A stretch of DNA of 64,000 nucleotides from Bolinopsis microptera. Taxonomy: Eukaryota; Ctenophora; Tentaculata; Lobata; Bolinopsidae. Of this stretch, positions 11,285-21,593 are shown in pieces (position 1 is the stretch's first letter; each line of letters opens with the position of its first letter). The notes under the pieces are model-generated. The model saw only the letters and a program-made list of their open reading frames with translations, searched no databases and was not told where the DNA came from. Made by a program: the position numbers and the translations under genes. Location of the stretch: positions 10,028,303 to 10,092,302 of the forward strand of contig NC_087075.1 in the NCBI RefSeq assembly GCF_026151205.1. Direction: 5' to 3'.

Positions 11285-14200
11285 TTAGGCATCCAAAACT
11301 CCATCATCAGATCTCCCATCCTCCACAAACCCAGTGAGATTTCCTTGTCTGAGTTCCACCGCATTACCTCCCTGCAGCAAAGTGACAAACTTGTAACCAA
11401 AATAGGCCAGAACACACACAACTGCAAAACCCGTGTAAACCAAGTATTGCTGCCGTGGGTTGAAACTCAGAACTCGCTCATCAATCACAATGAAAGTAAC
11501 CAGAAGATCGAGCGTTCCAGCTACACACGCGTTCACTCCTACCACAAAGCCATACAGATTCGTGGTGAGGGAGTGGGCTATCTTGAACAGGGCTATTGTC
11601 ATGCAGGACGAGGTTATGATGTTGAAGGCAGCATCACAGACATATGCAAGGTAGAGGTTTTGTAGAATGGTTGGAAGGAGTGTTGTCAGTGCTAGAGCCA
11701 GTGTCAGCACAGCTAGAACAGATGCTTTTGTGTGTTCTACCGATCTTGAGTACCTGGATAAAATTGATGGGTTAATATAGCAGGTAGTGGCTGGATAGGT
11801 GTATCAAATAGGTGTATCAAAATCAAATTAACCAGACAATTAGCAAAGTGGTTTCTAGAATGCACTCAGTGCACTGTGCAACACGATATTGTTATAATGA
11901 TTGATTGAATACGCCCAATGGGCGCTGGTCTGTACCGAAATATAAAAAAACATACAATATAAAATTATAGAGAAACATAGAGAATAAAATTCTAGCAAGC
12001 CTCCGAAAACTATTTAGCCTTGTGTGTCGACGTAACTAGAAAATAGCATAAAAATATGAGTTGCAGTTCAGGTTCTGTTACTTTAACATTTACCAGTCTC
12101 AGCACTGAAAAAAACACACTAAATTAAAATAAGCTTTCAACGCGGTTCAGTTATTAATTGTAAAAAGTGGTAAATCTACACACGGCAACTCCAGTCAGCA
12201 CCAAATAACACTCAACATACATCATACATTAACTCTTATCAGGAGCTTTGGGACGTTTGACTTTGAGATGATAAGGTTTTATCAGCCGTGCAGATCTTTC
12301 TGTCGCGTATGAAATAATGTTTATTTGAGTCTTTCTGGATCATCTGTTTCATCTCCTTAACAAGTTTACTATGCGCAAGCTGTTCCTCTTTGGTTCTGTC
12401 CGGTCCCAAATAAACATGTTTGAAAGAGTCACTGTCTCTGAGGTTTCGTGCACGCATCAAAATCAAGTCTACCTCACTGGCACAACCAAATTCGACCTTG
12501 ATAGGCCTATTCTTACCCGGTTCCTTCCTTCCGATTCTGTAGACCTCACCAGTGCGGAGCACGGGGAAAGCGTCAGTTCCGTAAAGTATGTCCTTGACAA
12601 CTTTGTTGAGCTCAAAATCGGCTTCTTTATCACTTTCATGGCAACCGTAGATCATCAAGTACTTCGATCGTTTCTTCTCTTCATTTACAGTCCTGACGGC
12701 TTGTTTGATAGAGTTTTCTGTTAAAGGTTTCCCGCTAGGACGCTGAGCAGTGTTTTTCTTGACAACATCCGTCCAACTTTTCATTTCTGATTTAACTGTC
12801 TCCTGAACTGAATTCATCTGTCCTTGTTGAGTTTCAATAATTAGTTTCTGATCCGCTATTTTCTCCGATTTCATGACATCAATTTTCCCAGCAGCACTTT
12901 TACAAAGTTCAATATTCTTCTCCGCCAATTTCATTAAGCTGCCGATGATTTTGACGAGTGGATTTTTGTTAAGTTTCATTAAAGCGGTCTCAGTAAAGTC
13001 AGATCTACATGAAACATTGGCAACCTTGAATATTTTCTGAATTTCTGATGTCATCTCATGGTCCATCGCGTTGAGCCGGTCCACTGAAAAATCCATGCTA
13101 CACAGTCGGCGCTGTTGAAAGTCGACGTGGCGAGTAACACTTTCACTGATAACGATCACTGATAAGCGAGCTAAAAAACAGTGCAAATACAAATTGGTTT
13201 ACTGCGAACTGATACAAATTGGTTTACTGCGAACTGAATACAAATTGGTTTACTGCGAACTGAATTGGTTTACTGCGAACTGAATTGGTTTACTGCGAAC
13301 TGAAATTGGTTTACTGCGAACTGAATTGGTTTACTGCGAACTGATTTGGTTTACTGCGAACTGCAGTGGCCAAAAGTCAGTACCCATACGTTGGCCTTTA
13401 TAGCTCAGTCACTGAGTGCCCAATTTAAATACTTCTTTCTGGTATGACTTAGTACCACCACTGGTTCGAGGAATTTGTCAACTCGAAAAATATTCGCGCT
13501 CATTTTTTTCAAATGGAGGTTCATTTTCACATTTATTTGATAGTTTGGATAGTCGGATCAAGCTAAATGTTATTGAATTGTGTTTGGCCATTCGAATTAC
13601 GTTTGTCCTGAAAGAATTAGAACTGTAGCTTCTCAGATGACCGAGATATGAAGCATAACGAGTTTATTCATTACGTGTGATCAGGTGATTGGATTACCTA
13701 ATCACGTGATAAGGTGCCCCCGTTAACTACCCCGTTAAACATTATGGGAATTGTTAAGGGTGCCCAATTAAGGTGTCGTGTCACGGTGTCACATAATCAC
13801 CCAGTCAATATTGTTAACGAGATACAGAAAATGCTTGATAACTTCGTCATTTCTAATCCGTTTTGCCTCATGTTTTCAGATCATATGCAACATTTAATAA
13901 TCTACCGTCTCTAAAAAATTAGGCGTTCAGCATGTTCAGAGAAAACAATATAGGTGTTTTAATATTGAATGGGTGTGGTCTAAAATATTCGAATTTTCAA
14001 ATTTTGACGACGGAATCCTCGAACCAGTAAGTACAGTATGCCATCTGCAAAGCAACAGCTCTCAAATATAAAACACGGCGGAGCTATTAAGGCCAACGTA
14101 TGGGTACTGACTTTTGGCCCACCCTGTACCTTGTTAGAATCCAGGAAGTTAAGCTACTTAACAGACCAGTCACACCAATCACATAACCATTGAACCGCTT

Positions 14201-15365
14201 TTTCTTTCCATTCTCCAAGTCTTTCCACAGGGATTGTGCACTGTTGCCAACCTGTTATAAGTAGTCTAAATAAGAAAACGTTTAATAATTATACAATCGC
14301 ATACATATTATTATAACGAACAACCTCCTGTAGTATCAAAATACATTTTATCTTCGTCTTTCAACGAATATAAAAAACCATTTTACCAATAAAACTTAGT
14401 TGTATTTTCATAAAATTGATAGTGTGACAGTTTGTTTTAAAGTAAATTGTGCAAAAAAACGTTTCGAGGAATAAATTTCAACTCACCATAAAGTATAAAG
14501 CTGAGGTGACAATGGCCCAATAGGCCCACCTCCTAGTTTGCAATGATTTGTATGATAACATAACATTTACTTTCCCCCTCAGAAACTTTTCTTTGACCTT
14601 TTGTATCATGCTTATATCATCATCTAAGATGAGCTGGTCCTGATCAGACGTAGGCTGAATTGTTGAATTCTCATTCAACCCAACGAAATTTAGAGGTGCA
14701 GGAATGACTAACGCTAATATCAGAGCCAAAGACACAGAGGCAAGACTTATGTAATTGAGCTGCATAAATGAAATGTCAGCATAGTCGTGAAGGATTTGAG
14801 AAGCAAAAGAGGACATTGATCGTCCAAAGAGAGTTGAGCCAGCAAGGTATAAACTAACTGTACTGTACTCTTCCTTTGTAACAGCAACAAAAACATAAGA
14901 CTTGTAAGCAACTTCACATGCAGTTCCAATGGCGTATGTAACCTGAAAATTTGTATGAATATAAGAGTGTAAGTAAAATAAAACTAAACACACTGCTTTC
15001 ATCACAACCTCTTTTAGAATGAAAATACATAACATTTTATTAATCAAAGTTTCGAAATGTACCTGCATAAGCTGCATCAATTTGACGGTTGTCCCAAAAA
15101 TAAGCAACAGCCATGTTGCAACATAACCCAATGCACCTAACCATATCATAGGTAGGTAACGTACAGCATCTGTGAAGGCCAGTACCAATATGAATATAGG
15201 AAGCTGAGAGTAACTCCATACAGGGTATATCATGTTGTTAATTTCATGCTTTGTAAAGCCTTTTGTTTCATTTAGAAACGGTGTAAGAAATGGCTCTGAT
15301 GGTCGAAAGTCCCTGAAGAAGACATAGAGAAGCAAAATTGGAACTGCTAGCCTGTTGCCAATCAT
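11285..15365 (-). CDS. SLC19-family folate/thiamine transporter
   Basis: Four exons: 15063-15365, 14487-14942, 14130-14251 and 11285-11753. They have GT-AG borders and agreeing phases (the Arg codon AG|G joins exons 3 and 4), giving about 449 aa. It is a major-facilitator protein of the reduced folate carrier family. Exon 1 begins MIGNRLAVPILLLYVFFRDF and continues with RPSEPFLTPFLNETKGFTKHE, the family's first helix and RPxExFxTPYL loop. Then follow MQLMQ, TACEVAYKSYVF, the LNYISLA motif, and in exon 4 IAHSLTTNLYGFVVGVNACV leading to a hydrophobic end and a short acidic tail. SLC19A1-A3 import folates or thiamine across the plasma membrane; the sequence alone does not tell which substrate. 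Exon 4 is 2.4 kb from exon 3 because the intron holds a LINE and a DNA transposon. The exon 3 donor lies at the transposon junction. Confidence 0.85.
12239..13096 (-). CDS. LINE ORF1-like protein (retroelement-encoded)
   Basis: Intact frame of about 285 aa from MDFSVDRLNAMDHEM (an upstream in-frame Met at 13192 would give 317 aa). An N-terminal coiled-coil-like stretch (residues about 50-110, with LMKLAEKNIEL) is followed by KRSKYLMIYGCHESDKEADF. Then come VYRIGRKEPGKNRPIKVEF and LGPDRTKEEQ, the layout of the RRM-like domain of L1-type ORF1 proteins: RxxYLMIYG, RxGR, RPIKVxF, DxTxEE. Such proteins bind RNA as retrotransposon RNP components. No stop or frameshift interrupts it, suggesting a young copy. 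Confidence 0.65.
   Translation of the reverse strand: MDFSVDRLNAMDHEMTSEIQKIFKVANVSCRSDFTETALMKLNKNPLVKIIGSLMKLAEKNIELCKSAAGKIDVMKSEKIADQKLIIETQQGQMNSVQETVKSEMKSWTDVVKKNTAQRPSGKPLTENSIKQAVRTVNEEKKRSKYLMIYGCHESDKEADFELNKVVKDILYGTDAFPVLRTGEVYRIGRKEPGKNRPIKVEFGCASEVDLILMRARNLRDSDSFKHVYLGPDRTKEEQLAHSKLVKEMKQMIQKDSNKHYFIRDRKICTADKTLSSQSQTSQSS
13188..13363. repeat. ~20-bp tandem repeat at the 5' end of the ORF1 element
   Basis: Eight or so copies of AATTGGTTTACTGCGAACTG with small length differences (19-25 bp). It lies upstream of ORF1 on its strand, where several LINE families carry promoter monomers. Its right end runs directly into the mariner-like element. Confidence 0.85.
13364..14126. mobile_element. 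Mariner-like non-autonomous DNA element in SLC19 intron 3
   Basis: Inverted ends: CAG-TGGCCAAAAGTCAG and TACCCATACGTTGGCC on the left; GGCCAACGTATGGGTA and CTGACTTTTGGCCCACCCTG on the right. The right end is followed by TA (14127-14128), the target typical of Tc1/mariner. The left 100 bp is similar to the inverted copy at 15.59-15.72 kb. No intact transposase is seen. The left TA is missing where the end abuts the minisatellite. Confidence 0.65.
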
Positions 15366-15463
15366 ATTTCTTGTTAGTCCATCCTACAAGTAGTTAGAAT
15401 TGTAGTGAATAGTTCAAGTAAATATGGGTGAACCAGTGACATGTGCATGTGAAAGATATTATA

Positions 15464-15724
15464 TAGGAGGCCAAAAGTCAGTGCACATACGTTGGGTCTT
15501 ATACTTATGTCTACTTATATTTAATATGATATCATTATTCATTGTAATGGCAATAAAATTTAAATTTTGTTTTACTTAAATTTTGTTTTACTGATTCTTT
15601 GATTTGACATATTCCTTGAATGAGTGGTCATAGTAAGTCCTGCCAAAAAGAATTATCTCAATCAGGCACTCAGTGACTGAGCTATAACGGCCAACGTATG
15701 TGCACTGACTTTTAGCCCACCCTG
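15464..15724. mobile_element. Mariner-like MITE upstream of SLC19
   Basis: A 260-bp element of the same family: left GGCCAAAAGTCAGTGCACAT and ACGTTGGG, right CCAACGTATGTGCACTGACT then TTTAGCCCACCCTG followed by TA. Reading the minus strand gives a short piece (TECLIEIILFGRTYYDHSFK) resembling the N-terminus of a mariner-type transposase, so this is probably an internally deleted autonomous element. Confidence 0.65.
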
Positions 15725-15973
15725 TACAATAAATTATTATCTTATTTTTTAACGGGTGATACTCGTAAAATATTTGTTCCAATTAATACAAGACTGTCGA
15801 CGAGTCCAACTCGGCGCGCGTCCTGGTAGGTTATAAACTTACAACTTATTTTCAATACATTCTCAGCAAACTAAAAATATTATTATCAAACATGTCAATC
15901 TTACAAATGTCAACAATCCTAAAATAATTTAGAACCTGAACGTGATCCTTTGTAAGATTATATGTCCCAAAAG

Positions 15974-17443
15974 TCAAATCGACTTGTACTCAAGTATAAA
16001 ATCGAATAATTTACTCCAATAACCACGGTTACTAGCAAGTTCTCTCAAGTGAAGAATATCATCATACGACTCCAGCAAGATGAAACGCTTCCAGAGGTCA
16101 ACCTTCAGGTGGTGTAGGAGGTTACGTCTGTGAGCCCAGAGTCTACCAACTTCACTACACATCTCGACAGCAAAGCACAGAGCAGCTTGAGCTGGTGATC
16201 TTTCATCGCTCCTCAGTATGTGTCCTAGCATCTTCCACCTAGATAACTCAGCACGCTCGGACATAGGGGTAGAGTTACTCTGTTTGTAGAGGGTATCTTT
16301 GGACATCATACTGCGTGGCCAGCTGACATTCATGATCTTTCTGAGGTGGTTACGGTGACATGCATCTAGTTTGTCCCAGTACGATTTAGGCATTCCCCAG
16401 CAACTAGAGTTATACATGAGGATAGATACTACTTGGGCCTCATAGACCTTCAGCTTCTTCTGTAGGGGGATCTTACTCTGGCACCAGACCTCCTTGAAGT
16501 TCTGGAATGCTACATTGGCTAACATGATTCTTCTGGTGACATCTTTCCTACTTTCTAGCAGAGAACCCAACAACTTGCTACTGCACCATTCTTCATTCAT
16601 TCTAAGGGGTTTACCATCATCCATGACCTCATCTTTCCCAGCTATGTAGACGTGTACAAACTCTGTCTTTGATTCATTAATATTCAGATTCCACTCTTTG
16701 AACACCTTAGTAGCGATAGGGAGGAGGGCTTCTAGAGTATCTTTGTCTTCACCAAGATAGTCGATGTCATCAGAGTAGGCATCTTCTTCAGGCATGCCGC
16801 TAGGGTTAATAGGAGGGGTTGGGCGCAGCGTCACGGCACGCAGGTGGTAGCAGGCACCAGCTAGAGTGATTGTGAAACAGAGGCCTGAAACACTATCACC
16901 TTGGGGTCCTCCGTTGGTGCTGATGAATTCAAGGGAGGTAGCGTTGTTGACTCGCACCTTGATCTTGGTGTTGCTCAGGAGGAATCTCACTAGTCTGATC
17001 TCATCTCTTGTGCACCCTGCGTCCTCTAGGAGGTTGAGCACAGTCTGCCTACTGATAGTATCGAAGGCACTGGACATGTCTAGGCCCATCTTGTGGAAAG
17101 ACCACTCTCTTTCTTTTACGATGCTGATCAACATACGGTGACACCATACCAGGTCTCCACAGCTTCTCTTCTGCTTGTAGGCAGCTTGCCATGGACCTGT
17201 GTAAGCGTCTACCTTTGCTTCAATTCTCCTGAGTGTAATGAGGGATAGCAGCTTACGAGCACAGTTACATAATGTCAGGGGTCTGAGGCTTTTCAGTTCA
17301 CCAGGAGTCTTGCCAGGCTTTTGAAGAGGGGTGATGAAACATTCTCCAACAGCGTCAAGGAACAGGTTCTCTTCAAAGCAGGTGTTGATGATTTTGGCGT
17401 AATGGACACATAGCGCACTCCCACCATACTTGAGGAGCTCAAA
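15974..17443 (-). mobile_element. 5'-truncated LINE ORF2 (reverse transcriptase)
   Basis: Open frame of about 490 codons without an early Met; it is open back to a TAG at about 17444, so the 5' end is lost. RT motifs in order: PLQKPGKTPGELKSLRPLTL, QAAYKQKRSCGD, LDMSSAFDTI (motif A Asp), NGGPQGDSVSG (motif B), AYSDDIDYL (motif C, YSDD in place of FADD or YADD). The tail KLKVYEAQVVSILMYNSSCW and RWKMLGHILRSDE is typical of non-LTR endonuclease-reverse transcriptases of the CR1/RTE type. No endonuclease domain remains. The intact frame indicates fairly recent insertion. Confidence 0.85.
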
Positions 17444-18087
17444 CTAAAAATAGAGAAACAAAAGTTTAAAGGAAAAAAATTAAAATGTGGTTGCTATAAT
17501 ATAACAATAAATATTTATATCAGATTAAAAATAGGAAAAATCCAATAATGAACTATTAATTGTTGCGATTTTACTGTTAAAAAGGCATAAACTACTATTC
17601 AAAATATAATACCTGTATGGCCTTCAGCTTTTGAGCAGTAAAAATAAATTCAAAATTGACCAAGGAATAAAAATAGTAATTTCCCAAATTTTGCACGCAT
17701 TAAAATAACCTTTTTTCAAAGTTTATCAATTAAAATTAATTTTTTCCCAATTCGGCGCACATACATTCGATCCGCCCAAAAACTACACAAAGAATCAACA
17801 GTAATTTTTTTCTTTTCTGCAGAACTGTGAGCGAATGTCGCCCCAGTTCAAATACAAAATAATGCAATATAACGTTTGGTTATATTGCGTCACGCAGTAC
17901 GCGTATACACATGGCAATGTGAATACGTTGTAGGATAGGATACAAGGATACAAGGCGCGCAAGGATACAAAAGTGATAATTATTTTATTGAATTCACAAT
18001 AGTTATAATTCTGAAATAATTTAAGGTTACACAATTCTAATTATTTACAAATGTGTAGGGATAAAATAGAAATGTTTTATAATACTA
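17444..18087. other. AT-rich region without recognised gene
   Basis: Low-complexity A/T-rich sequence between two LINE remnants. No exon or repeat family is recognised. Confidence 0.4.
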
Positions 18088-18380
18088 TTTTTGAGGTCCT
18101 ATAGCATTATGCATTGGCCAGTATTTGAATGGAAATCTGGGCTCTTATAGTAGGCTGTAAAATTTTCGTTCACAGAGAGAATTGAATGGATTGCTCTTGC
18201 TGTGGCAGTAAATTTTGTAGGGTCTAGTGTTTTATCGGATAGCAAACCGGCTAGGTCAGTAATATTTTTGGGATGGAAGTTAAATTTTTCTCTAACTGAG
18301 GAGTAGAGTAAACAGTTAGTTAGAACATGAATTTCGTCCTCGATAGGCTGACTCGCCGCGCACGAGTGCGCGGCTACCCT
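18088..18380 (-). mobile_element. LINE ORF2 C-terminal fragment
   Basis: Minus-strand frame reads ASQPIEDEIHVLTNCLLYSS and continues VREKFNFHPKNITDLAG. The E-x-HVL-xx-C-xxY-xx-VR pattern is that of the C-terminal zinc-knuckle region of LINE ORF2 proteins. There is no RT domain next to it, so it is a short broken copy. Confidence 0.55.
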
Positions 18381-19629
18381 GTATCGTAAAAACGATAAAG
18401 GGTAAAACGATTTTGGGGGTCACGACGTGATACAAGGAAGACAAAAGGGCGTGAGTGAAAGAATTTTGCTTTGTGGATTCAGTAAGTAATTTGAATTGAT
18501 TGACGATTTCAACCCTTCCAGATCGTTGCTTTGCAAATTATTAACAAAGTAACGATCTTCGATGCGTAGTACGTAAGAATGATAGTTTGCGCGGCGCTTC
18601 GAAGCGGCGAAGTTATCCAAAGATTTGAATTTGGAGCCTCAATGCCAAAGTAAAGGTTGTAGCGCGATGCGTTACTGTGCCGTCCCGCGCACTCAATGAG
18701 GCTTCTCACATGCAACATAGATCGGCGAAATGCGCTACTGTGCCGCGCCGAGCTGAAATGAATTGACATCGTCAATTAATGCCAAAGGGTGAATTTCAAA
18801 TGTTTCTGCCAATATTTGAGTTGGGGAATATGCTGAATTTTTGTGTATATTGTTTTAGTCACCATACTAATTTTTTAAGTATACGATGTAAGATGGGAAA
18901 TTAGGTTTGAGTTGTTGAAAACTATTTTGGTTGCTAAATTTGCTTTGAGGGAAAATTTTACTAAGGACATAAAGTTAAAACACTAAAATTGCCTTTGACA
19001 TTTGAGGATTCAGACCTCAATTTAGAAGGGAAAAGGATCGAGCAATAAGTGATCCTAGATACTTATGGCCTTTATCTGAGAATTATTGATAAGCTTAGGG
19101 CTTCATTGAGGTTGAGCATGAGCAGCTGCAACCTCTATAATCAACTCAGCAAAATTATCAGGATTCATTCAAAACGGGTCTGGTCAATAGAGTCTGAATC
19201 TTGTAGAGCCACCTTCGGTTCACATAAATCAGGGTGTATCCGGACTTTACTTTTGCATAAGCCTCTGAGCCAGGGTTTACTATCAAAATAATCTGAAAAA
19301 TATTGACGAAATATCCATATTTTGTTGCCGGCAATCAAAAATAACAATTTAGAGCATCGTTAATTTGACTTTTTCTGTTGCACAAATTGCTGGGGTATGA
19401 TTGAAACATTTTTGGGTTCATTGTAAATGAATAGATACAAGTGTATCTTAGCTTGGTGGTGATCTTCATTTGTTCAAGAAATACAGGGCAGACGCATTGC
19501 TTTCAAGTAATGATACTAATGTTACGTTTTTGACACTTTTATGCTTATATTTTATGATCAACAATTTTCCTCGCAATATGTGTCTAACATTTTATGATTT
19601 CAGGATGTCAATGCTAATACAGTAACAAA
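18381..19629. other. Upstream region of LRRC74A
   Basis: Non-coding as far as I can tell. GC-richer patches lie at 18.58-18.62 and 18.68-18.76 kb. A splice-acceptor-like tttatgatttcag ends near 19604, so the LRRC74A transcript probably has at least one upstream non-coding exon; its donor was not located. Confidence 0.4.
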
Positions 19630-21063
19630 ATGGTAGAGGCAGTGGAACCACTAGTCATTGACAGCTTGGCGGACATTAGATCATCGGAAGAAAAGAGAGG
19701 AAGTATTGTGTCAGATGCCAGAGCTGATGTTCCAGCTGATTCTCCATCTAGTGATGGATATGAAACAGATCTAGAAATCGAAGAGGAGAAAACAAACTAT
19801 GACACTACCGGTAGAGAGGTTTATGTCAATCAATGCAAGTCTTTGAACATCATTCCTGTCAGTTATTTCTTGCGTAATATGCAAGGTAGTGAAATACATA
19901 TGTCCCATCATGGACTTGGACCAAAAGGTACCAAGGCAATTGCACTTGCTCTTGTTAACAATACCACAGTTCTGAAGCTTAACCTCGCAGATAATGCTCT
20001 AGAAGCAGAGGGTGGACTTTATATTGCCAACATGTTGAGAGAAAATTGTTACATAACTGTTCTTGATCTTAGTGAAAACAAGCTTGGAACAGCAGGAGCT
20101 AAAAGTTTGGGAGATATGCTCCATATTAACGTTAATTTAAAGGAGGTTTACCTAGCAGGGAACAGTTTTACAGACAAAGATATTGAGCATTTTTCTGAGG
20201 TTATGAAAGATTTCCGTCTAACCCATTTTGATTTGAGTCGCAACTGTATTGGAGAAAAAGGAGGGCTTCTTTTTGGACCAGCTGTCGCAGCAAATGAAAG
20301 CTTAGAGTATCTCAATCTGTCATGGAACAATATACGTAGGAAAGGTGCCATTGCAATTGCAAATGGTTTAAAGAACAATGTGATGTTGAAGCACATGAAC
20401 CTTTCTTGGAATGGATTTGGTGATGAGGGTGCTGTTGCAATTGGAGAAGCTCTTAAAAATAACACAATACTTACTTGGTTGGATGTCAGCCATAACAGAA
20501 TTACAGCTGAAGGTATCAAATTCCTCGCAAAGGCAGTGGAAGCTAATGAAGGTTTAAAATATTTTGGCGTTGCTCATAACCCAATTACTTCATCTGGTGC
20601 TTGTCTGCTTTTGGAAAGTTTTGGCAAAAACAGTAGTGCTGTCATTGAAACTGTCGACATAACAAATGTACGAGTAAATGAAGATTTGTGGGCTGCTCTT
20701 AGAGAAGCTAAGCAGATTCTGACAAATTTAAAAGTTATTCATCAACCCTTCATGGAGGGAAGAAAGAAGCCCAACCCAATTGCATCCCTTAAAGATTGGT
20801 TGGGCCATAATAAACATTTTGAATTAGTAGAAGTGTTCAAGAGATTTGATGAGGAAGAAACAATGGAGGTTTCTAAGGAGGTACTGCATGAAGCCTTCCA
20901 GCAAGCACATTTACCGTTTGACAAAAACAATATGGAGATGCTGATAGATCAGTTAGATGGTGAAGGTAAGGAGGGTGTTAACTACACCACATTGATAGAC
21001 AGTGATCAGGTAAAATGGTTAGATGAGTGTCTTGTCAGATACAATGCTAATATAAAGGAATAA
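19630..21063 (+). CDS. LRRC74A: Leucine-rich repeat protein 74A-like
   Basis: Single-exon coding region of 477 aa. After an acidic Ser-rich N-terminus (residues 1-60) comes YVNQCKSLNIIPVSYFLRNM and HHGLGPKGTKAIALALVNNT, the signature start of LRRC74 proteins. About nine ribonuclease-inhibitor-type LRRs follow (for example LNLADNALEAEGGLYIANML, LDLSENKLGTAGAKSLGDML and LNLSWNNIRRKGAIAIANGL) to about residue 350. The C-terminus (about 395-460; VEVFKRFDEEETMEVSKEVL then LIDQLDGEGKEGVNY) looks like a degenerate EF-hand pair, as in LRRC74. Family function is little known; relatives are enriched in ciliated or testis tissue (recalled, not shown here). The start codon follows a likely 5'-UTR splice acceptor. 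Absence of introns in the coding region is unusual for the family in vertebrates. It points the same way as the dynein gene 0.5 kb downstream. Confidence 0.85.
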   Translation: MVEAVEPLVIDSLADIRSSEEKRGSIVSDARADVPADSPSSDGYETDLEIEEEKTNYDTTGREVYVNQCKSLNIIPVSYFLRNMQGSEIHMSHHGLGPKGTKAIALALVNNTTVLKLNLADNALEAEGGLYIANMLRENCYITVLDLSENKLGTAGAKSLGDMLHINVNLKEVYLAGNSFTDKDIEHFSEVMKDFRLTHFDLSRNCIGEKGGLLFGPAVAANESLEYLNLSWNNIRRKGAIAIANGLKNNVMLKHMNLSWNGFGDEGAVAIGEALKNNTILTWLDVSHNRITAEGIKFLAKAVEANEGLKYFGVAHNPITSSGACLLLESFGKNSSAVIETVDITNVRVNEDLWAALREAKQILTNLKVIHQPFMEGRKKPNPIASLKDWLGHNKHFELVEVFKRFDEEETMEVSKEVLHEAFQQAHLPFDKNNMEMLIDQLDGEGKEGVNYTTLIDSDQVKWLDECLVRYNANIKE

Positions 21064-21593
21064 GTAATTTAAAAGTTGTGCTAATTCTTATAGATCACTT
21101 TTCTGATGAGTTTGTTGGCCTTCCAATCAGGATAAAAACTATCCATAATTCAGAATTTTGGAGTCAATATAATAGACATTCAGTGTTCCTTCTAATTTAT
21201 TTTGTAATGTATTGAGTACATTTTGTCGACCGAAAAGCAAGATATTTATTTTCCAAAGAATGTTTATATTATTGAAGATAATCCTATTTGATGTGATTGA
21301 GTGTAATTATTTGTATATGGAAGATTTTTACCTAATTTTGTCTTTCTGAATTCAAAGGTGACAACTGCTTAAAAATCTTGAAAAATGTATTCATTGATTC
21401 TAGATATCCGCACATGCAGAAATTTTATGATTATGATACTACATTGTATCCTATGAAAGGACAGAATTGTGTAACCACCGATCTGAAGTGTTTTAATTTG
21501 ATAATTGAACACTAGAAATATATCTGATTTCTAATATATTGAATCGATAATTAAATTGTAACCCACATCAGATAGACATGTGAAGAACATAAA
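21064..21593. other. LRRC74A 3' flank / dynein heavy chain 5' flank
   Basis: A 530-bp gap between two plus-strand genes. It must hold the LRRC74A poly(A) site and probably the dynein promoter. No X-box or TATA box is obvious. Confidence 0.4.

Larger units (their letters stand above)
11890..13363 (-). mobile_element. ORF1-only non-LTR retroelement in the SLC19 intron
   Basis: Minus-strand unit with tandem repeats at its 5' end (13188-13363), one intact ORF1, and a 3' region ending near 11905-11925. The 3' end shows an inverted GCGCCC / GGGCG pair followed by ATTCAATCAATCATT, resembling the stem-loop plus short-repeat tail of CR1/L2-like LINEs. No ORF2 lies between the ORF1 stop and this tail. 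It is inserted in the same orientation as the host gene. The 5' boundary is inferred from the repeat array. Confidence 0.5.

Noticed and set aside
20148-20519. 123-aa minus-strand ORF
   Set aside because: Antisense shadow of the LRR region of LRRC74A.
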